A stretch of 64,000 nucleotides of DNA from positions 248,001-312,000 of the forward strand of contig NZ_JADYWU010000002.1 of assembly GCF_015864665.1 (NCBI RefSeq), read 5' to 3'. Below are positions 62,728 through 64,000 of the stretch, in pieces. Position numbers and translations under genes: made by a program. The notes below the pieces were generated by a model. That model did not search any database and was not told the DNA's origin. It worked only from the letters and a program-made list of their open reading frames with translations. Origin of the DNA: Salinibacterium sp. SWN167 (lineage in GTDB: Bacteria; Actinomycetota; Actinomycetes; Actinomycetales; Microbacteriaceae). Each line of letters opens with the position of its first letter. The first letter of the stretch is position 1.

Positions 62728-64000
62728 ATGACGATTTCCGACACGCAGATGCTGAAAATTGCGGCCACCAGTGGCGGAAAGGACCTTAACGCGTCCAGTT
62801 CCTTCTCTGTCATTAACCCAGCGACGGGTCGCTTTTTTGCGGAGGCACCCTCGATCACCGCAGAGCAGCTCCACGGTGTCTTCGAAGTGGCTCAGTCTGC
62901 TTTTGCTACGTGGAAGAGGGACGACAACTACCGCCGCGAAGTGCTCAGAGAGATGGCGAACGCGGTTCGGAACGGAGTCAGTTCGATTGCGCCCATTCTC
63001 ACTGCCGAGCAGGGGAAGCCATTGGATGTGGCGGCGAGCGAACTGATGGCCGCGGCTGCATGGTTCGATTACTACGCAGAGTTAGAGATTCCGCGCGAGG
63101 TGATCCGCGATGATGCAGCCGGTTACGAAGAAATCTTCCGGCGCCCGCTCGGAGTCGTCAGCGCGATCACTCCCTGGAATTTCCCTATCGCACTCGCCGT
63201 CTGGAAGATCGCCCCGGCGCTTCGTGCGGGCAACACCGTGGTGGTCAAGCCATCGCAATTCACCCCTATGTCAACTCTTGCGCTGGGGCAGCTTTTCCGC
63301 GGGATCGTTCCGGACGGCGTGCTCAACGTGGTCTCGGGAACCCTGGGGTCGGCTATGGTCTCGGATCCAATTCCGCGCAAGGTGAGTTTCACGGGCTCCA
63401 CTGAGATTGGCAAGATCGTCGCCCTTAACGCAGCGGATGACCTCAAGCGCGTCACTCTGGAACTGGGCGGCAACGACCCGGCGATCATCCTTCCGGACGT
63501 AAACGTCTCCGAGGTAGCCGAGACTTTGTTCTGGAATGCCTTTTACAACAACGGTCAACTCTGCTATGCCGTCAAGAGGGTTTACGCGCACGAGAGCATT
63601 CGCGCTGAGCTCACCGAAGCACTGGGTGAGATTGCTCGCTCCGTGAAGGTCGATGACGGCACTGTGGCCGGAGCACAGCTCGGCCCGATCAACAACGAAC
63701 CCCAGTTGAGCCGCGTGGCGGAGCTGGTCGAGGATGCGACAAGCAACGGCGCACGCACCGTTGCTGGGGGCTCACGAATCGACAGGGACGGATACTTCTT
63801 CCAACCTACGATTCTCGACAATGTTTCTGACAGCACACGGGTCGTTGCTGAAGAGCAGTTCGGGCCTGTGTTGCCCGTTTTGTCATACACCGATATCGAT
63901 GACGCAATCAAGCGTGCAAACAAGAGTGAGTACGGATTGACGGCATCCGTTTGGTCGGGTGATCCGGAGCGTGCCTATAGCATCGCCGGCGAGCTCGATG
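62728..64000 (+). CDS. Aldehyde dehydrogenase, 5' part (runs off the window)
   Basis: The ATG at 62728 follows AGAGGAAG; 424 codons are visible and the frame is open at base 64000. Landmarks: VVSAITPWNFPIALAVWKIA, SFTGSTEIGK, LELGGNDPAI (Glu) and NNGQLCYAVKRV (Cys). It is a paralogue of the enzyme at 53892 (shared segments such as PREVIRDDA and KRVTLELGGNDPAII), under its own pair of operators. Two paralogues suggest two aldehydes in the pathway or a duplicated step. Confidence 0.92.
   Translation, partial: MTISDTQMLKIAATSGGKDLNASSSFSVINPATGRFFAEAPSITAEQLHGVFEVAQSAFATWKRDDNYRREVLREMANAVRNGVSSIAPILTAEQGKPLDVAASELMAAAAWFDYYAELEIPREVIRDDAAGYEEIFRRPLGVVSAITPWNFPIALAVWKIAPALRAGNTVVVKPSQFTPMSTLALGQLFRGIVPDGVLNVVSGTLGSAMVSDPIPRKVSFTGSTEIGKIVALNAADDLKRVTLELGGNDPAIILPDVNVSEVAETLFWNAFYNNGQLCYAVKRVYAHESIRAELTEALGEIARSVKVDDGTVAGAQLGPINNEPQLSRVAELVEDATSNGARTVAGGSRIDRDGYFFQPTILDNVSDSTRVVAEEQFGPVLPVLSYTDIDDAIKRANKSEYGLTASVWSGDPERAYSIAGELD

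Overview
The window looks like chromosome of a high-GC actinobacterium, most probably a Microbacteriaceae relative. Support comes from the fused RibBA, the FMN riboswitch ahead of a four-gene rib operon, the sdhCDAB order with two small anchors, GT4 mannosyltransferase/ManC genes, frequent GTG/TTG starts and strong enrichment of the hexamer GGATGC. No rRNA, tRNA, CRISPR array or intact insertion sequence was found.

Layout. 1-6.1 kb holds the 3' part of a PBP4-type carboxypeptidase, a nicotinamidase, a SpoU methyltransferase, an ABC exporter, two DUF202 membrane proteins and a lipoprotein. 6.18-8.28 kb is a small foreign-looking cassette: a 5'-truncated RHS gene ending in a GIY-YIG (URI) nuclease-like toxin domain, plus a leucine-rich-repeat-like putative immunity gene. 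It is bracketed by two copies of the ribH 3' end. 8.28-12 kb is the riboflavin operon (ribD-ribE-ribBA-ribH) under an FMN riboswitch. 12-18.2 kb holds HAD, GNAT, trpS, exonuclease III, BrkB and PTS enzyme I. 18.2-18.8 kb is a gene-poor spacer with repeated GTGG motifs, followed by a sigma factor fused to a zinc-finger anti-sigma domain and a secreted tail. 20.6-24.1 kb is succinate dehydrogenase, then a MerR regulator, a mannosyltransferase and ManC.

27.2-43.2 kb is a large nucleoside uptake and salvage region. It has a BMP-type ABC importer, cytidine deaminase, thymidine phosphorylase, a DHA2 transporter, a nucleoside hydrolase, an S-adenosylhomocysteine-hydrolase-like protein that has lost catalytic residues, an IclR regulator, adenosine deaminase, PTS IIA and IIB without a IIC, a PGM2-like phosphomutase and purine nucleoside phosphorylase. 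A 27-bp inverted repeat sits between the divergent nucleoside hydrolase and SAHH-like genes.

45-64 kb is an accessory catabolic island built round a cytochrome P450 with its own ferredoxin and ferredoxin reductase. The other genes are zinc alcohol dehydrogenase, two aldehyde dehydrogenases, a two-domain CaiB-type CoA transferase, a MaoC hydratase, an enoyl-CoA hydratase-like protein, an MFE-2-like SDR, a thiolase/Ltp2-like protein with a DUF35 partner, an aldo/keto reductase, two MFS transporters, an HtaA-domain protein and an FCD-type GntR regulator. The inferred route is hydroxylation of a methyl group, alcohol to aldehyde to acid, CoA activation, then beta-oxidation-like or retro-aldol chain cleavage. 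The substrate cannot be read from sequence; a branched isoprenoid or monoterpenoid is a guess.

The two strongest observations are (i) a palindrome, consensus TTGTATACAA, at every promoter region of the catabolic island, often paired at 61-63 bp (about six helical turns), which suggests one GntR regulon with looping; and (ii) the ribH-end duplication round the RHS toxin/immunity cassette. The GGATGC density falls to background across the catabolic island, which supports separate acquisition.
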